From positions 58,092 through 114,878 of the forward strand of contig JABSOW010000015.1 of the NCBI GenBank assembly GCA_013215465.1: a stretch of DNA of 56,787 nt, in the 5' to 3' direction. The stretch comes from Colwellia sp. Lineage in GTDB: Bacteria; Pseudomonadota; Gammaproteobacteria; Enterobacterales; Alteromonadaceae. This document shows, in pieces, positions 1 to 8,270 of this stretch. The notes below the pieces were generated by a model. The model was not told where the DNA came from. It saw only the letters and a list, made by a program, of their open reading frames with translations, and made no database searches. The position numbers and the translations under genes are program-made. Within the stretch, counting starts at the first letter, position 1; each line of letters begins with the position of its first letter.

Positions 1-77
1 TGGCGGAGTGGACGGGACTCGAACCCGCGACCCCCGGCGTGACAGGCCGGTATTCTAACCAACTGAACTACCACTCC
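1..77 (-). tRNA. tRNA-Asp (GTC)
   Basis: On the minus strand the sequence folds as a standard cloverleaf. The acceptor stem GGAGTGG pairs with CCACTCC, followed by discriminator G and an encoded CCA at positions 1-3. The anticodon loop carries CTGTCAC, giving anticodon GTC, and the T loop GTTCGAGTC is canonical. The length of 77 nt matches the E. coli tRNA-Asp, to which it is very similar. It is 62 nt downstream of the tRNA-Val gene and probably co-transcribed with it. Confidence 0.97.
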
Positions 78-139
78 GCGATATTTTGTTTACTCAGAGA
101 TTTTCTTTATAAAAGAACTCTATACCATTAAATAAATAA

Positions 140-215
140 TGGTGGACGATACTGGGCTTGAACCAGTGACCCCCGCCTTGTAAGGGCGGTGCTCTCCCAA
201 CTGAGCTAATCGTCC
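140..215 (-). tRNA. tRNA-Val (TAC)
   Basis: The minus strand begins GGACGATTAGCTCAG, has an anticodon loop with CTTACAA (anticodon TAC), a T loop GTTCAAGCC and an encoded CCA end (140-142). Acceptor stem GGACGAT pairs with ATCGTCC. The 76-nt length fits. It is the promoter-proximal gene of a two-tRNA unit with tRNA-Asp. Confidence 0.97.
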
Positions 216-231
216 GTCTCTGTGGGTGCGT

Positions 232-259
232 ATTATAGGGAGATCCAAAAAGCTGTCAA
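232..259 (-). promoter_or_regulatory. sigma70 promoter of the tRNA-Val/tRNA-Asp unit
   Basis: Reading the minus strand, a perfect -35 box TTGACA (254-259) is followed after 16 nt by a perfect -10 box TATAAT (232-237). A GC-rich stretch (CGCACCCACAG) follows the -10 box, as in stringently controlled stable-RNA promoters. It lies 16 nt upstream of the tRNA-Val 5' end. Confidence 0.85.
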
Positions 260-272
260 CATAAAAACCACA

Positions 273-317
273 TACAATTGTAGGGATGAATTGACTAATT
301 CATTATTTCATTTGGTA
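273..317. repeat. Short palindromic repeat, copy 1
   Basis: An imperfect inverted repeat of about 45 nt runs from TACAATTG to CATTTGGTA. It matches the copy at 3240-3285 in the shared core ATTCATTATTT.ATTTGGTATAA. Its right end TTGGTA (312-317) lies 17 nt before TAAAAT (335-340), so the repeat may supply the -35 box of a weak gltX promoter; that part is inference. Confidence 0.6.
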
Positions 318-413
318 TAACTTAAGCACAGTGATAAAATGTCGCCAATTTTTAAGACCTAATTATCGCATTGAGCTCAAGTTGGCTCTATCGCGTACAA
401 AATTGAGAAATTT

Positions 414-1826
414 ATGACTTTAACAACTCGTTTTGCTCCTAGCCCTACCGGCTATTTACATGTTGGTGGTGCTCGTACTGCTTTATATAGTTGGCTTTAT
501 GCACAAAAAAATGGTGGTGACTTCATTCTACGTATTGAAGATACTGATATAGAACGTTCTACTCAAGCTTCAGTTGATGCCATTATGGATGGTATGAACT
601 GGTTGAACCTTGAATGGACTCATGGTCCATATTTTCAAACTGAACGTTTTGACCGTTATAAAGAAGTAATAGAACAATTACTTGCCTCAGGTAATGCTTA
701 TCGCTGTTATAGCACCAGCGAAGAAGTCGATGTGATGCGTGAAGAAGCTAAGGCAAAAGGCGAAATAGAAAAATATAATGGCTTATGGCGTGACCGTACC
801 GATCATCCAGCGGATAAACCCTTTGCTATTCGTTTTAAAAACCCGCTTGATGGTAATGTTGTTATTAAGGATATGGTTAAAGGTGACATTACTATTAGTA
901 ATGAACAGTTAGATGATTTAATTATTGCCCGCAGTGATGGTACGCCAACATATAACCTAACGGTAGTGGTTGATGATTGGGATATGAAGGTTAGTCATGT
1001 GGTTCGTGGTGACGATCATATCAGTAATACTCCTAAGCAAATTAATATTCTAAAAGCCTTAGGTGCAGACTTACCTGAGTATGCCCATCTTCCGATGATA
1101 CTAGGTGATGATGGCAAACGTTTATCTAAACGCCATGGCGCCGTTGGTGTGATGCAATACCGTGATGATGGTTACTTACCGGAAGCCTTACTAAACTACT
1201 TAGTAAGATTGGGCTGGTCACATGGTGACAAGGAAATTTTCTCTCGTGAAGAGATGATTGAATTGTTCGACTTGAAAGATTGTAACCGCGCACCATCAGG
1301 ATTTAATACCGATAAACTTATTTGGGTTAATCAGCATTATATGAAAACGCTTGCCCCTGAATATGTTGCTGAGCATTTAGCATGGCATATGAATGACCAA
1401 GGTATTAATACTGACAATGGTCCAGCGTTAACTGAAATAGTTAAAATACAAGCAGATCGTGTTAAAACCTTAAAAGAAATGGCTGAAATTTCACGCTACT
1501 TCTTTGAAGATTTTTCTGAGCTTGACGCCAAAGCGGTGAAAAAGCATTTGCGTCCAGTTGTTAAAGAGCCGTTATTATTAGTGAAAGCAAAATTAGCCGC
1601 GTTAACTGATTGGCAACCGGCACTTATTCATGCGGCAATTAATGATACCGCAGCAGAGCTAGAAGTAGGTATGGGCAAAGTTGGTATGCCGCTGCGTGTT
1701 GCGGCAACGGGTGGCGGTAACTCGCCATCACTTGATATTACTTTAGCCTTGTTAGATCAAAGCAAAGTGTTAGCAAGAATTGATCAAGCCATCCTGGTAG
1801 TAGAAGCACGAATTGCCGCTAGTTAA
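414..1826 (+). CDS. gltX: Glutamyl-tRNA synthetase
   Basis: This class I aminoacyl-tRNA synthetase charges tRNA-Glu with glutamate in the cytoplasm. The N-terminal [16 protein letters not shown] carries the HIGH-type signature (here HVGG) of the catalytic Rossmann fold. KRLSKRHGA near residue 240 is the KMSKS-type loop. The C-terminal part is the helical anticodon-binding region. At 470 aa the length is normal for bacterial GltX. The ATG at 414 begins directly with the conserved [13 protein letters not shown] segment, so the start is secure. The gene stands alone, divergent from the tRNA unit upstream, with a same-strand helicase gene 66 nt downstream. Confidence 0.97.
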   Translation: MTLTTRFAPSPTGYLHVGGARTALYSWLYAQKNGGDFILRIEDTDIERSTQASVDAIMDGMNWLNLEWTHGPYFQTERFDRYKEVIEQLLASGNAYRCYSTSEEVDVMREEAKAKGEIEKYNGLWRDRTDHPADKPFAIRFKNPLDGNVVIKDMVKGDITISNEQLDDLIIARSDGTPTYNLTVVVDDWDMKVSHVVRGDDHISNTPKQINILKALGADLPEYAHLPMILGDDGKRLSKRHGAVGVMQYRDDGYLPEALLNYLVRLGWSHGDKEIFSREEMIELFDLKDCNRAPSGFNTDKLIWVNQHYMKTLAPEYVAEHLAWHMNDQGINTDNGPALTEIVKIQADRVKTLKEMAEISRYFFEDFSELDAKAVKKHLRPVVKEPLLLVKAKLAALTDWQPALIHAAINDTAAELEVGMGKVGMPLRVAATGGGNSPSLDITLALLDQSKVLARIDQAILVVEARIAAS

Positions 1827-1892
1827 TGAGCTCTCTAATAATAAGCTTAATGATAAGTATAACTACTTTACCTAAATGTAGGAGAATGCCTA

Positions 1893-3239
1893 GTGCAATT
1901 TAGTGATTTTGGTCTAGATACCTGTTTAATGAATACTGTTGCTCATCTTGGTTTTAGCGAGCCAACACAGATTCAGCAACAGGCTATTCCTGCGGCGATG
2001 GCGGGGCATGATTTAATTGCTTCGTCGAAAACAGGCTCAGGTAAAACATTGGCGTTTATCATTCCTGCGTTGCAGCGGTTATCTAAAAACCGTGCGTTGT
2101 CAAAACGTGACCCGCGCGTTGTTATTTTAACGCCAACACGTGAATTGGCCAAACAAGTGTTTAGCCAATTACGCTTGTTTACTGCCAATACTCAATTTAA
2201 AGCGGTGTTGATCTTAGGTGGTGAAAACTTTAACGACCAAGTTAAAGTGTTAGAGAAAGATCCACATTTTATTGTTGCTACGCCGGGTCGATTGGCTGAT
2301 CATTTAACTCAAGGTCACTTCTATTTAAATGGTTTAGAGCTACTTATTTTAGATGAAGCGGACCGTATGCTTGATTTAGGCTTTAGCAAAGAGCTAGGGC
2401 AAATAAATAAGGCAGCCGATCACCGTAAACGTCAAACATTACTATTTTCTGCCACCTTAGATCACGCACAAGTGAATGAGTTTGCCACTGAATTACTCAG
2501 AAAACCGAAGCGAATTGCAATTGATGCCGGGCACACTGAACACGTTGATATTAGCAAACGCTTTTACCTCGCCGATAATCTCAGCCAAAAAGAAGCACTA
2601 TTACATCACTTTTTAGCGACAGAAAAATCGCAGCAAATTATTATTTTTACTGCGACACGCAGCGATACTGATCGTTTAGCTAAGCTACTAACGGATACGG
2701 ATCTTAATGCGGTTGCCTTAAGTGGTGACTTAAACCAAGGCCAACGTAATCTGATCATGGACAGCTTTGCTAAAGGTAAGCATAAAATATTAGTGACTAC
2801 CGATTTAGCCTCGCGTGGCCTTGATTTAGTTAACGTGTCCCACGTGATTAATTTTGATATGCCAAAGCATACTGAAGAGTTTGTTCACCGTATAGGACGA
2901 ACGGGGCGTGCGGGAACTAAAGGTGATGCTATTTCGTTAGTGGGTCCTAATGACTGGTTAAGTTTTAAAAATGTTGAAGCTTTTTTACAGCAAAAAATCA
3001 CCTTTACTAAAGTTGAAGGGATTAAAGTTAAATTCAAAGGCTTAAAACCGAAAAAAGCTAAAGTAGTAAAAGCAAAACGTGATGCGGTCAAAAGTAAAAC
3101 ACCTGCGGATACTAGACCAAGAAAAGTGATTAAAAAAACCTTCCTTGAAGAAGATGCAGGCGCAATGAAAATTATTAAACGTAAAAAGCCTTTAACACCG
3201 CAGCAAATTGAAGATGCTACTGTGGACGAAGAGGAGTAA
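1893..3239 (+). CDS. DEAD-box ATP-dependent RNA helicase (SrmB-like)
   Basis: This is a cytoplasmic ATP-dependent RNA helicase. The helicase motifs appear in order: Q motif (GFSEPTQIQ), motif I ASSKTGSGKT, Ia PTRELA, Ib TPGR, II LDEADRML (the DEAD box), III SATLD, and VI HRIGRTGRAG. The last 90 residues are a basic, Lys-rich tail, as in RNA helicases of ribosome assembly or cold adaptation. Length (448 aa) and the LGFSEPTQIQQQAIP opening resemble E. coli SrmB, but I cannot separate SrmB from RhlE or DbpA relatives without alignment. Translation starts at GTG 1893, preceded by TAGGAG. A palindromic repeat begins at the base after the stop codon. Confidence 0.93.
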   Translation: MQFSDFGLDTCLMNTVAHLGFSEPTQIQQQAIPAAMAGHDLIASSKTGSGKTLAFIIPALQRLSKNRALSKRDPRVVILTPTRELAKQVFSQLRLFTANTQFKAVLILGGENFNDQVKVLEKDPHFIVATPGRLADHLTQGHFYLNGLELLILDEADRMLDLGFSKELGQINKAADHRKRQTLLFSATLDHAQVNEFATELLRKPKRIAIDAGHTEHVDISKRFYLADNLSQKEALLHHFLATEKSQQIIIFTATRSDTDRLAKLLTDTDLNAVALSGDLNQGQRNLIMDSFAKGKHKILVTTDLASRGLDLVNVSHVINFDMPKHTEEFVHRIGRTGRAGTKGDAISLVGPNDWLSFKNVEAFLQQKITFTKVEGIKVKFKGLKPKKAKVVKAKRDAVKSKTPADTRPRKVIKKTFLEEDAGAMKIIKRKKPLTPQQIEDATVDEEE

Positions 3240-3285
3240 TACCAATTGAAGTAATGAATAGACTCATTCATTATTTTATTTGGTA
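3240..3285. repeat. Short palindromic repeat, copy 2
   Basis: This 46-nt imperfect palindrome starts TACCAATTGAAGTAATGAAT and ends ATTCATTATTTTATTTGGTA, with both TACCAA/TTGGTA ends matching. It directly abuts the helicase stop codon and shares its right arm with the copy at 273-317. It looks like a dispersed REP- or MITE-like genome repeat. Confidence 0.65.
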
Positions 3286-3312
3286 TAATACTCAGGCGTA
3301 AAAATATCGATA

Positions 3313-3339
3313 AAAAGGCAACGTGAGTTGCCTTTTTTA
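3313..3339 (+). terminator. Rho-independent terminator after the helicase gene
   Basis: AGGCAAC (3317-3323) pairs with GTTGCCT (3328-3334) around a GTGA loop, followed by a T run and preceded by an A run. It can act on both strands. Confidence 0.85.
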
Positions 3340-3490
3340 ATACCTTAATACCTTTAATGTCATTTCTGCTTAAGCGACTGAATTATCCATACTCAGACTT
3401 ATACTCAGACTTATACTTTCAAAATAAACAACAAAAAATTAATGTTCTGTATTATACTTAATTAAATATTTTTAAAAAAATCAACATTTT

Positions 3491-5155
3491 ATGATAAATT
3501 TTTTTTATATTGAAGACGAATATAGATTACCTCGCTCTATTATTATCGCCGTTGTTGCCATTTGTGTTATCCCTTTTCTTTTACAATTAATTGGCGCTGA
3601 TTTTGGTAATGCTGTTCACGTACCGACAACGGTTCCTGCATCGATAGTTTCTCAAGTGACAACCGATGATATGTTTTATCAATTATCGGGTGGCTTTACT
3701 CATGCATTGCTTGAGTGGACCGCATTTAGTGCGGCAATTTTCGTGGTATTATTGGCTTTTTGTCATTATTCCATCACCAATGATATTACCACGCCTGTTA
3801 TTGGTGTCGCCTTGTTTTGCGCCGGCGCTATGGATGCCTTTCACACCTTAGCTGCGACCAGATTAATAAGTGCTGTTGCTGAAAATAAAGATTTAATTCC
3901 CTTTACTTGGGCATTATCTCGTGTTTTTAATGCTGTTATTATGATTGTTGGTGTTGGCATATTTTTGTCTGGTAGAAAAATAACTGCAGATAAAGGTTTC
4001 AGATTTATTATTATTATTAGCCTAGTCTTTGCATTAATTGGCTATTTGTTGATCTACTTTGCAGCAACCAGTTATAACTTACCGCAAACGCAATTTCCTG
4101 ATGCAATTATTCGCCGTCCCTATGATGTTGTGCCATTGGTACTATTTCTATTTGCGGGCTTAGTTATTTATCCATTATTTGCTAAGCGTTATCCTAGTAT
4201 TTTTGCCACGGCCTTATTGTTAAGTGCCTTACCGGAAGTTGCGGTGGAACTGCATATGGCCTTTGGCTCTCAACGATTGTTTGATAGTGACTTTAATATT
4301 GCTCATTTTTTAAAAATTATTGCCTATGTTATCCCTTTACTTGGGCTGGTTTTAGATTATGTACAAACTTATAAAACTCAAATAGAACATCATGAGCAGT
4401 TAAAAGATACTCATGAAAAGTTAAATACCAAGGCATTAGAATTAGATCGTATCAATTCAAGATTAACGCAATCTAATGCTGAATTAGAAAAGTTTGCTTA
4501 TATCGCTTCCCATGACTTACAAGAGCCGTTACGAAAAATTCAAGCGTTTGGTGATCGCCTGCATAAACGAAGTGAAACATTTGATGATGAAAAGTCTATT
4601 GATTACATTGACAGAATGCAAAAATCAGCAACACGAATGCGTAGTTTAATCGATGATTTATTGAGGTTTTCTCGAGTGGGTAGTGAAGATTTTACCTTAA
4701 AAGAGACAAATCTAAATGAGGTGTTAAATCAGGTGCTTGACGATCTATATCTAAGTATTGATGAAAAATCGGCGCAAATAAAGTTTGAAAAACTACCGAT
4801 TATTTTAGGGGAAAGTAGTAAACTATATCAAGTATTTTTAAACTTATTAACCAACGGGCTTAAATTTTCCAAAGCCAATCAAGCGCCAATTATTACGATA
4901 ACTAGTCAACAAGTATTGAAAGAAAGTATAAAGTATTGGCAAATTAAAATACAAGACAATGGTATTGGCTTTGAACAAGAGTACGCCGATAAAATATTTG
5001 AAGTTTTTCAACGTTTACATGGCCGTAGCCAATATCAAGGCACAGGTATTGGTTTGGCAATATGTAAAAAAATTATGGAAAAACACAATGGTATGGTATA
5101 CGTTGAGTCAGAATTGGGTAAAGGTGCATGCTTTATTTTATTATTCGAAATATAA
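3491..5155 (+). CDS. Membrane sensor histidine kinase with MASE3-like sensor region
   Basis: Residues about 15-290 form roughly eight hydrophobic segments. The blocks THALLEWTAF, DAFHTLAATRL and FTWALSRVFNA resemble the MASE3 integral membrane sensor domain. A short coiled coil (about 300-330) leads to HisKA with ASHDLQEPLRKI; the predicted phosphorylated residue is His341. The HATPase domain has the N box NLLTNGLKFS, G1 DNGIGF and G2 GTGIGLAIC. The SHDLQEPLRKI subtype is the one usually paired with small Rcp1-like regulators, and such a regulator follows after 27 nt. The ATG at 3491 has no clear Shine-Dalgarno sequence, but the first membrane helix starts soon after. The signal sensed is unknown. 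Confidence 0.9.
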   Translation: MINFFYIEDEYRLPRSIIIAVVAICVIPFLLQLIGADFGNAVHVPTTVPASIVSQVTTDDMFYQLSGGFTHALLEWTAFSAAIFVVLLAFCHYSITNDITTPVIGVALFCAGAMDAFHTLAATRLISAVAENKDLIPFTWALSRVFNAVIMIVGVGIFLSGRKITADKGFRFIIIISLVFALIGYLLIYFAATSYNLPQTQFPDAIIRRPYDVVPLVLFLFAGLVIYPLFAKRYPSIFATALLLSALPEVAVELHMAFGSQRLFDSDFNIAHFLKIIAYVIPLLGLVLDYVQTYKTQIEHHEQLKDTHEKLNTKALELDRINSRLTQSNAELEKFAYIASHDLQEPLRKIQAFGDRLHKRSETFDDEKSIDYIDRMQKSATRMRSLIDDLLRFSRVGSEDFTLKETNLNEVLNQVLDDLYLSIDEKSAQIKFEKLPIILGESSKLYQVFLNLLTNGLKFSKANQAPIITITSQQVLKESIKYWQIKIQDNGIGFEQEYADKIFEVFQRLHGRSQYQGTGIGLAICKKIMEKHNGMVYVESELGKGACFILLFEI

Positions 5156-5182
5156 AACTAAGGATTTATTTAAGGAAAATCT

Positions 5183-5632
5183 ATGAATGAACGTTTAACC
5201 CCAATAAGAATACATATGTGTGATGATGATCCAGATGATCAATTGTTGGTGAATGATGCCTTAGAGGAAGCTCGGCTGGGTAATCCAATCGATTTCACTA
5301 ATAATGGCAAAGAGCTGTTACAGTATTTAAACCGCGAAGGTGAATATAGCCACTTAGTTGACCAAGCACTACCAGGGTTAATTTTACTGGATTTAAATAT
5401 GCCGGTAATGGATGGCAGAGAAGTGCTAAGTAAAATAAAACAACACGAAAAATTTAGATCAATTCCAATAATTGTCTTAACCACTTCAAAAGCGGAAGCC
5501 GATATTGCTCGAACTTATGATATGGGGGTGAATTCTTTTATTATGAAACCAGTCTCATTCGATAGCTTAGTAGAAATGATCAAATCTGTGACGGATTATT
5601 GGTTTCATTTAGTTTCTTTACCAAAGAAATAA
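5183..5632 (+). CDS. Single-domain response regulator (Rcp1-like)
   Basis: This stand-alone receiver domain of 149 aa has the acidic pocket CDDDPDD near the N-terminus, phosphoacceptor Asp70 in ILLDLNMP, the conserved Thr in VLTTS and the Lys in FIMKPVSF. There is no output domain. The extended loop between the acidic pocket and Asp70 is typical of Rcp1-type regulators paired with SHDLQEPLR kinases. AAGGAAAA precedes the ATG. It lies between the kinase and the REC-GGDEF-EAL gene (6-nt gap), so the three genes probably form one operon and one phosphorelay. Confidence 0.92.
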   Translation: MNERLTPIRIHMCDDDPDDQLLVNDALEEARLGNPIDFTNNGKELLQYLNREGEYSHLVDQALPGLILLDLNMPVMDGREVLSKIKQHEKFRSIPIIVLTTSKAEADIARTYDMGVNSFIMKPVSFDSLVEMIKSVTDYWFHLVSLPKK

Positions 5633-5638
5633 TTAAAA

Positions 5639-7306
5639 ATGAACAAATATTCTAAATTTAAAATTCTTATTGTTGAAGATGATGAAGATGATTACGTCTT
5701 ACTCGAGGAACTATTAATCGAGGCAATCGGTGATGTTGGCGCTATCCACTGGGCAGAGGATTTTAAGTCTGCTCAAGCTAAAATAGCAACAGAGCACTTT
5801 GATTTTTATTTTTTGGATAACCGCTTAGGCGCTGAATTAGGCTTAGAGTTAATTGTTGAGATAAAGCAACAATTTGCAACTGCTCCCCCTATTATTATGT
5901 TATCAGGAGTCGATGATTATCAAACAGATCTCGATGCCATGGAAAAAGGTGCGGATGACTACATCATAAAAAGTGAATTAACCTCTCACCTACTTGAAAG
6001 GACATTTCGCTACTCTTTAAAGAGTAAAGATCTTGAAGCTAAGCTAGCAAAGTTAGCTCATTTTGATACCTTAACCGGCTTGTATAATCGCAGTCTTTTT
6101 AATGAGTTACTCGTTAAGGCTATTCAACAAAGTGAGCGTTCAGGGCAAAAATTTGCTTTAGTAACCTTAGACTTAGACAACTTTAAATTTATTAATGATA
6201 ACTATGGACACCCGGCTGGCGATCAGTTGTTAACCAAAATTGCCCGCCGACTAAAACATGCTATTCGTAGCTCAGATATCGTGGCAAGGTTGGGCGGTGA
6301 TGAGTTTTCATTATTGTTAAAAGATGTCAAAAAGGACTCTGATTTTGTCACGTTAGTGGAAAATATTATGGCAATTTTTCAACAGCCTATTCAAATTGAC
6401 AGTAAAGCTGTTTCAGTGACCACCAGTATAGGTATCGCTATTTTTCCTACTGATACCCAAACAGCAAGTGAGTTAATTGATCACAGTGATAGAGCTATGT
6501 ATCAAGCTAAAGCACTTGGGCGCAATAATTATAGTTTCTACAACCAACAGTTGCATCAAGAAGCGATAATGAAGCATAAGCTGGAATTAGAGCTAAATTT
6601 TGCAATAGATAACAACCAATTACTTTTACATTATCAACCTATCATTTCGTTAAAAACTGGGGCAATTATTTATTATGAGGCTTTATTGAGATGGCCGAAC
6701 AATGAAAATGGCTTCCGCAATACTGAAAAATTTATTGAAGTTGCCGAAGAGAGCAATTTAATATTAAAAATAGGTGATTGGGTTTTTAAAGCAGCGTGTT
6801 TGCAATTAAAGGCTTGGGCTAAGCAGGGCATAAAAGATCGACATATTGCTATTAATGCCTCAGCGAATCAATTTAATTCAGATGATTTTATTGAATTGGT
6901 TGCGAAGTATGTAAAAGAAACACCAGAGTTGGCGAAGAAATTAACCATTGAGTTAACAGAACGTAAACCCTTAGTTATTTCACCTAAAACAGTAAATAGA
7001 CTGATGGTATTATCTACTCTAGGAGTTAAATTTTCAGTTGATGATTTTGGTACTGGTCACTCTTCTATTTCTTATCTACGCGCATTTCCGATGAATTCAA
7101 TTAAAATAGATAAGTCCATTATACAGAACATATTAACATCCCATGAAGATTTAGCTCTGTGTACTGCCATTATCGCTTTGGGAAAAGCGTTAAATTTAGA
7201 CGTTATTGCGGAAGGTGTAGAGACAGAAGAAATAAACAATCTACTTAGTTCTTTAGCTTGTCCTTATGGTCAAGGCTACTTATATTCGAAACCTATGCCT
7301 CTATAA
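5639..7306 (+). CDS. Response regulator with REC-GGDEF-EAL domains (c-di-GMP turnover)
   Basis: The domains in order are a receiver (residues 8-125, acidic IVEDDEDD, predicted phosphoacceptor Asp60 in FLDNR), GGDEF (intact GGDEF at 219-223 with an upstream RSSD inhibitory-site motif) and EAL (EAL at 347-349). EAL catalytic motifs are kept: INASANQF, IELTER, DDFGTG, KIDKSI, AEGVETEE and QGYLYSKP. Both c-di-GMP synthesis and hydrolysis are therefore possible on sequence grounds. The protein stops right after SKPMPL. Its TAA (7304-7306) lies in sequence belonging to an inverted EAL gene remnant, so the short natural tail has been lost or replaced. It is probably co-transcribed with the kinase and the small regulator. 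Confidence 0.93.
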   Translation: MNKYSKFKILIVEDDEDDYVLLEELLIEAIGDVGAIHWAEDFKSAQAKIATEHFDFYFLDNRLGAELGLELIVEIKQQFATAPPIIMLSGVDDYQTDLDAMEKGADDYIIKSELTSHLLERTFRYSLKSKDLEAKLAKLAHFDTLTGLYNRSLFNELLVKAIQQSERSGQKFALVTLDLDNFKFINDNYGHPAGDQLLTKIARRLKHAIRSSDIVARLGGDEFSLLLKDVKKDSDFVTLVENIMAIFQQPIQIDSKAVSVTTSIGIAIFPTDTQTASELIDHSDRAMYQAKALGRNNYSFYNQQLHQEAIMKHKLELELNFAIDNNQLLLHYQPIISLKTGAIIYYEALLRWPNNENGFRNTEKFIEVAEESNLILKIGDWVFKAACLQLKAWAKQGIKDRHIAINASANQFNSDDFIELVAKYVKETPELAKKLTIELTERKPLVISPKTVNRLMVLSTLGVKFSVDDFGTGHSSISYLRAFPMNSIKIDKSIIQNILTSHEDLALCTAIIALGKALNLDVIAEGVETEEINNLLSSLACPYGQGYLYSKPMPL

Positions 7307-7563
7307 CCTTGAACGATATCACATTTTATTTCTTTGAGTTTATTTAATGTTTGTTCATCTTCCACTCCTCCGGTAACAACCTCCATTCCCAACATGTGAG
7401 CCATATACACAGTGGCATTTACTATCGCAGCATCACTAGTATTGTTGACCATATGAAAAACAAAACTTCGATCCATCTTAAGTAATCAAATGGGCATCTT
7501 TCTTAATTGTACTAATGAAGAATATTCGGTACCAAAGTCATCAGTAGCGATATTTATTTCTGC
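7276..7563 (-). pseudogene. Remnant of an EAL-domain gene
   Basis: Translated on the minus strand this stretch reads NIATDDFGTEYSSLVQLR, then KMPI, an in-frame TGA, LLKMDRSFVFHM and, further on, EVVTGGVEDEQTLNKL and CDIVQGY. That is the C-terminal third of an EAL domain (DDFGTGYSSL, LKIDRSFV, EGVE, VQGY). The N-terminal two thirds are missing and one stop interrupts it. Homology ends at VQGY near position 7303, where it fuses in inverted orientation to the tail of the gene at 5639. The Glu of the EGVE motif is changed to Gly. Not functional. Confidence 0.88.
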
Positions 7564-7978
7564 TTAAATACCAATAGCCTATTATTGGAAAGCCGAGTGT
7601 ATTGAACTTATTATGGATTAGCGGTTATTCACTTAATAAAATAGACATTATGAATGAATTTTATACTGCTCTAGTTGTGGTTAGTTAGTTGTATCAGCTC
7701 TAAATTGAATAATATGCAGGTAAAATGCATAAATCACTCTGTGTTGTATATTGTATAAAATCAGCTTTGTTTACGCTGTAAAGCTGATTTACAATAGTTT
7801 CATATTGTATACAATCCTTTGGTTATGCAATTTAATTTGAATAAATAGTAAAAAAGACTGAATGTTACAGTTTTATGGCTTGACGTGAAATTATTTTTCT
7901 GAAACTGCAAAATAATGTTTGTTTTTAATAATTGGAGTGATTATTCTAATTTCTGAAATTTACGAATGAGAATAAAAA
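7564..7978. other. Intergenic region upstream of oadGAB
   Basis: No convincing gene is seen. The stretch holds a hairpin with an 11-bp stem (AAATCAGCTTT, 7758-7768, with its complement at 7780-7790), a perfect 12-bp palindrome ATTGTATACAAT (7804-7815) and further TTGTATA half-sites near 7744 and 7751. These could be operators for the oad operon, but no regulator can be named. Confidence 0.5.
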
Positions 7979-8260
7979 ATGAACAGTATGGCAGAACAGT
8001 TTTTAGAAGCTGGCACTCTTATGGTAACCGGAATGGTAGTTGTATTCGCTTTTTTAAGCCTATTGATACTTTTTATTACTACTGTGTTAGCAAAGTTAGC
8101 GGTTAAATTCCCAGATACTATTGCACCAAGTACTAATCGTTCGAATAAAAAACATAATAAAGCTGCTAGCGGTGAGATATCTCCCGCCATTGTTGCAGCA
8201 ATAAGCGGATCGATTAACCGATATCGCCAGAAGCACTCTCAACAGAATTCAAAAAAATAA
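7979..8260 (+). CDS. oadG: Oxaloacetate decarboxylase, gamma subunit
   Basis: This is the small membrane subunit that anchors and assembles the Na+-pumping oxaloacetate decarboxylase. At 93 aa it has the usual single N-terminal membrane helix ([20 protein letters not shown]) and a hydrophilic, Lys/Ser-rich C-terminal region that binds the alpha subunit. The ATG at 7979 gives the family-typical start. It is the first gene of oadG-oadA-oadB, 10 nt before oadA. The short divergent protein alone would be hard to name; the operon context makes the call firm. Confidence 0.93.
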   Translation: MNSMAEQFLEAGTLMVTGMVVVFAFLSLLILFITTVLAKLAVKFPDTIAPSTNRSNKKHNKAASGEISPAIVAAISGSINRYRQKHSQQNSKK

Positions 8261-8270
8261 GGGCACAATC

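Noticed and set aside
1..215. tRNA genes as an integrase attachment site
   Set aside because: No integrase gene or partial tRNA duplicate lies nearby; the recombinase is at the other end of the window.
7276..7476. A short minus-strand EAL-like gene of 66 codons
   Set aside because: The homology extends upstream through an in-frame stop and the start Met is internal to the LKMDRSFV motif, so it is a decayed gene rather than a small functional one.
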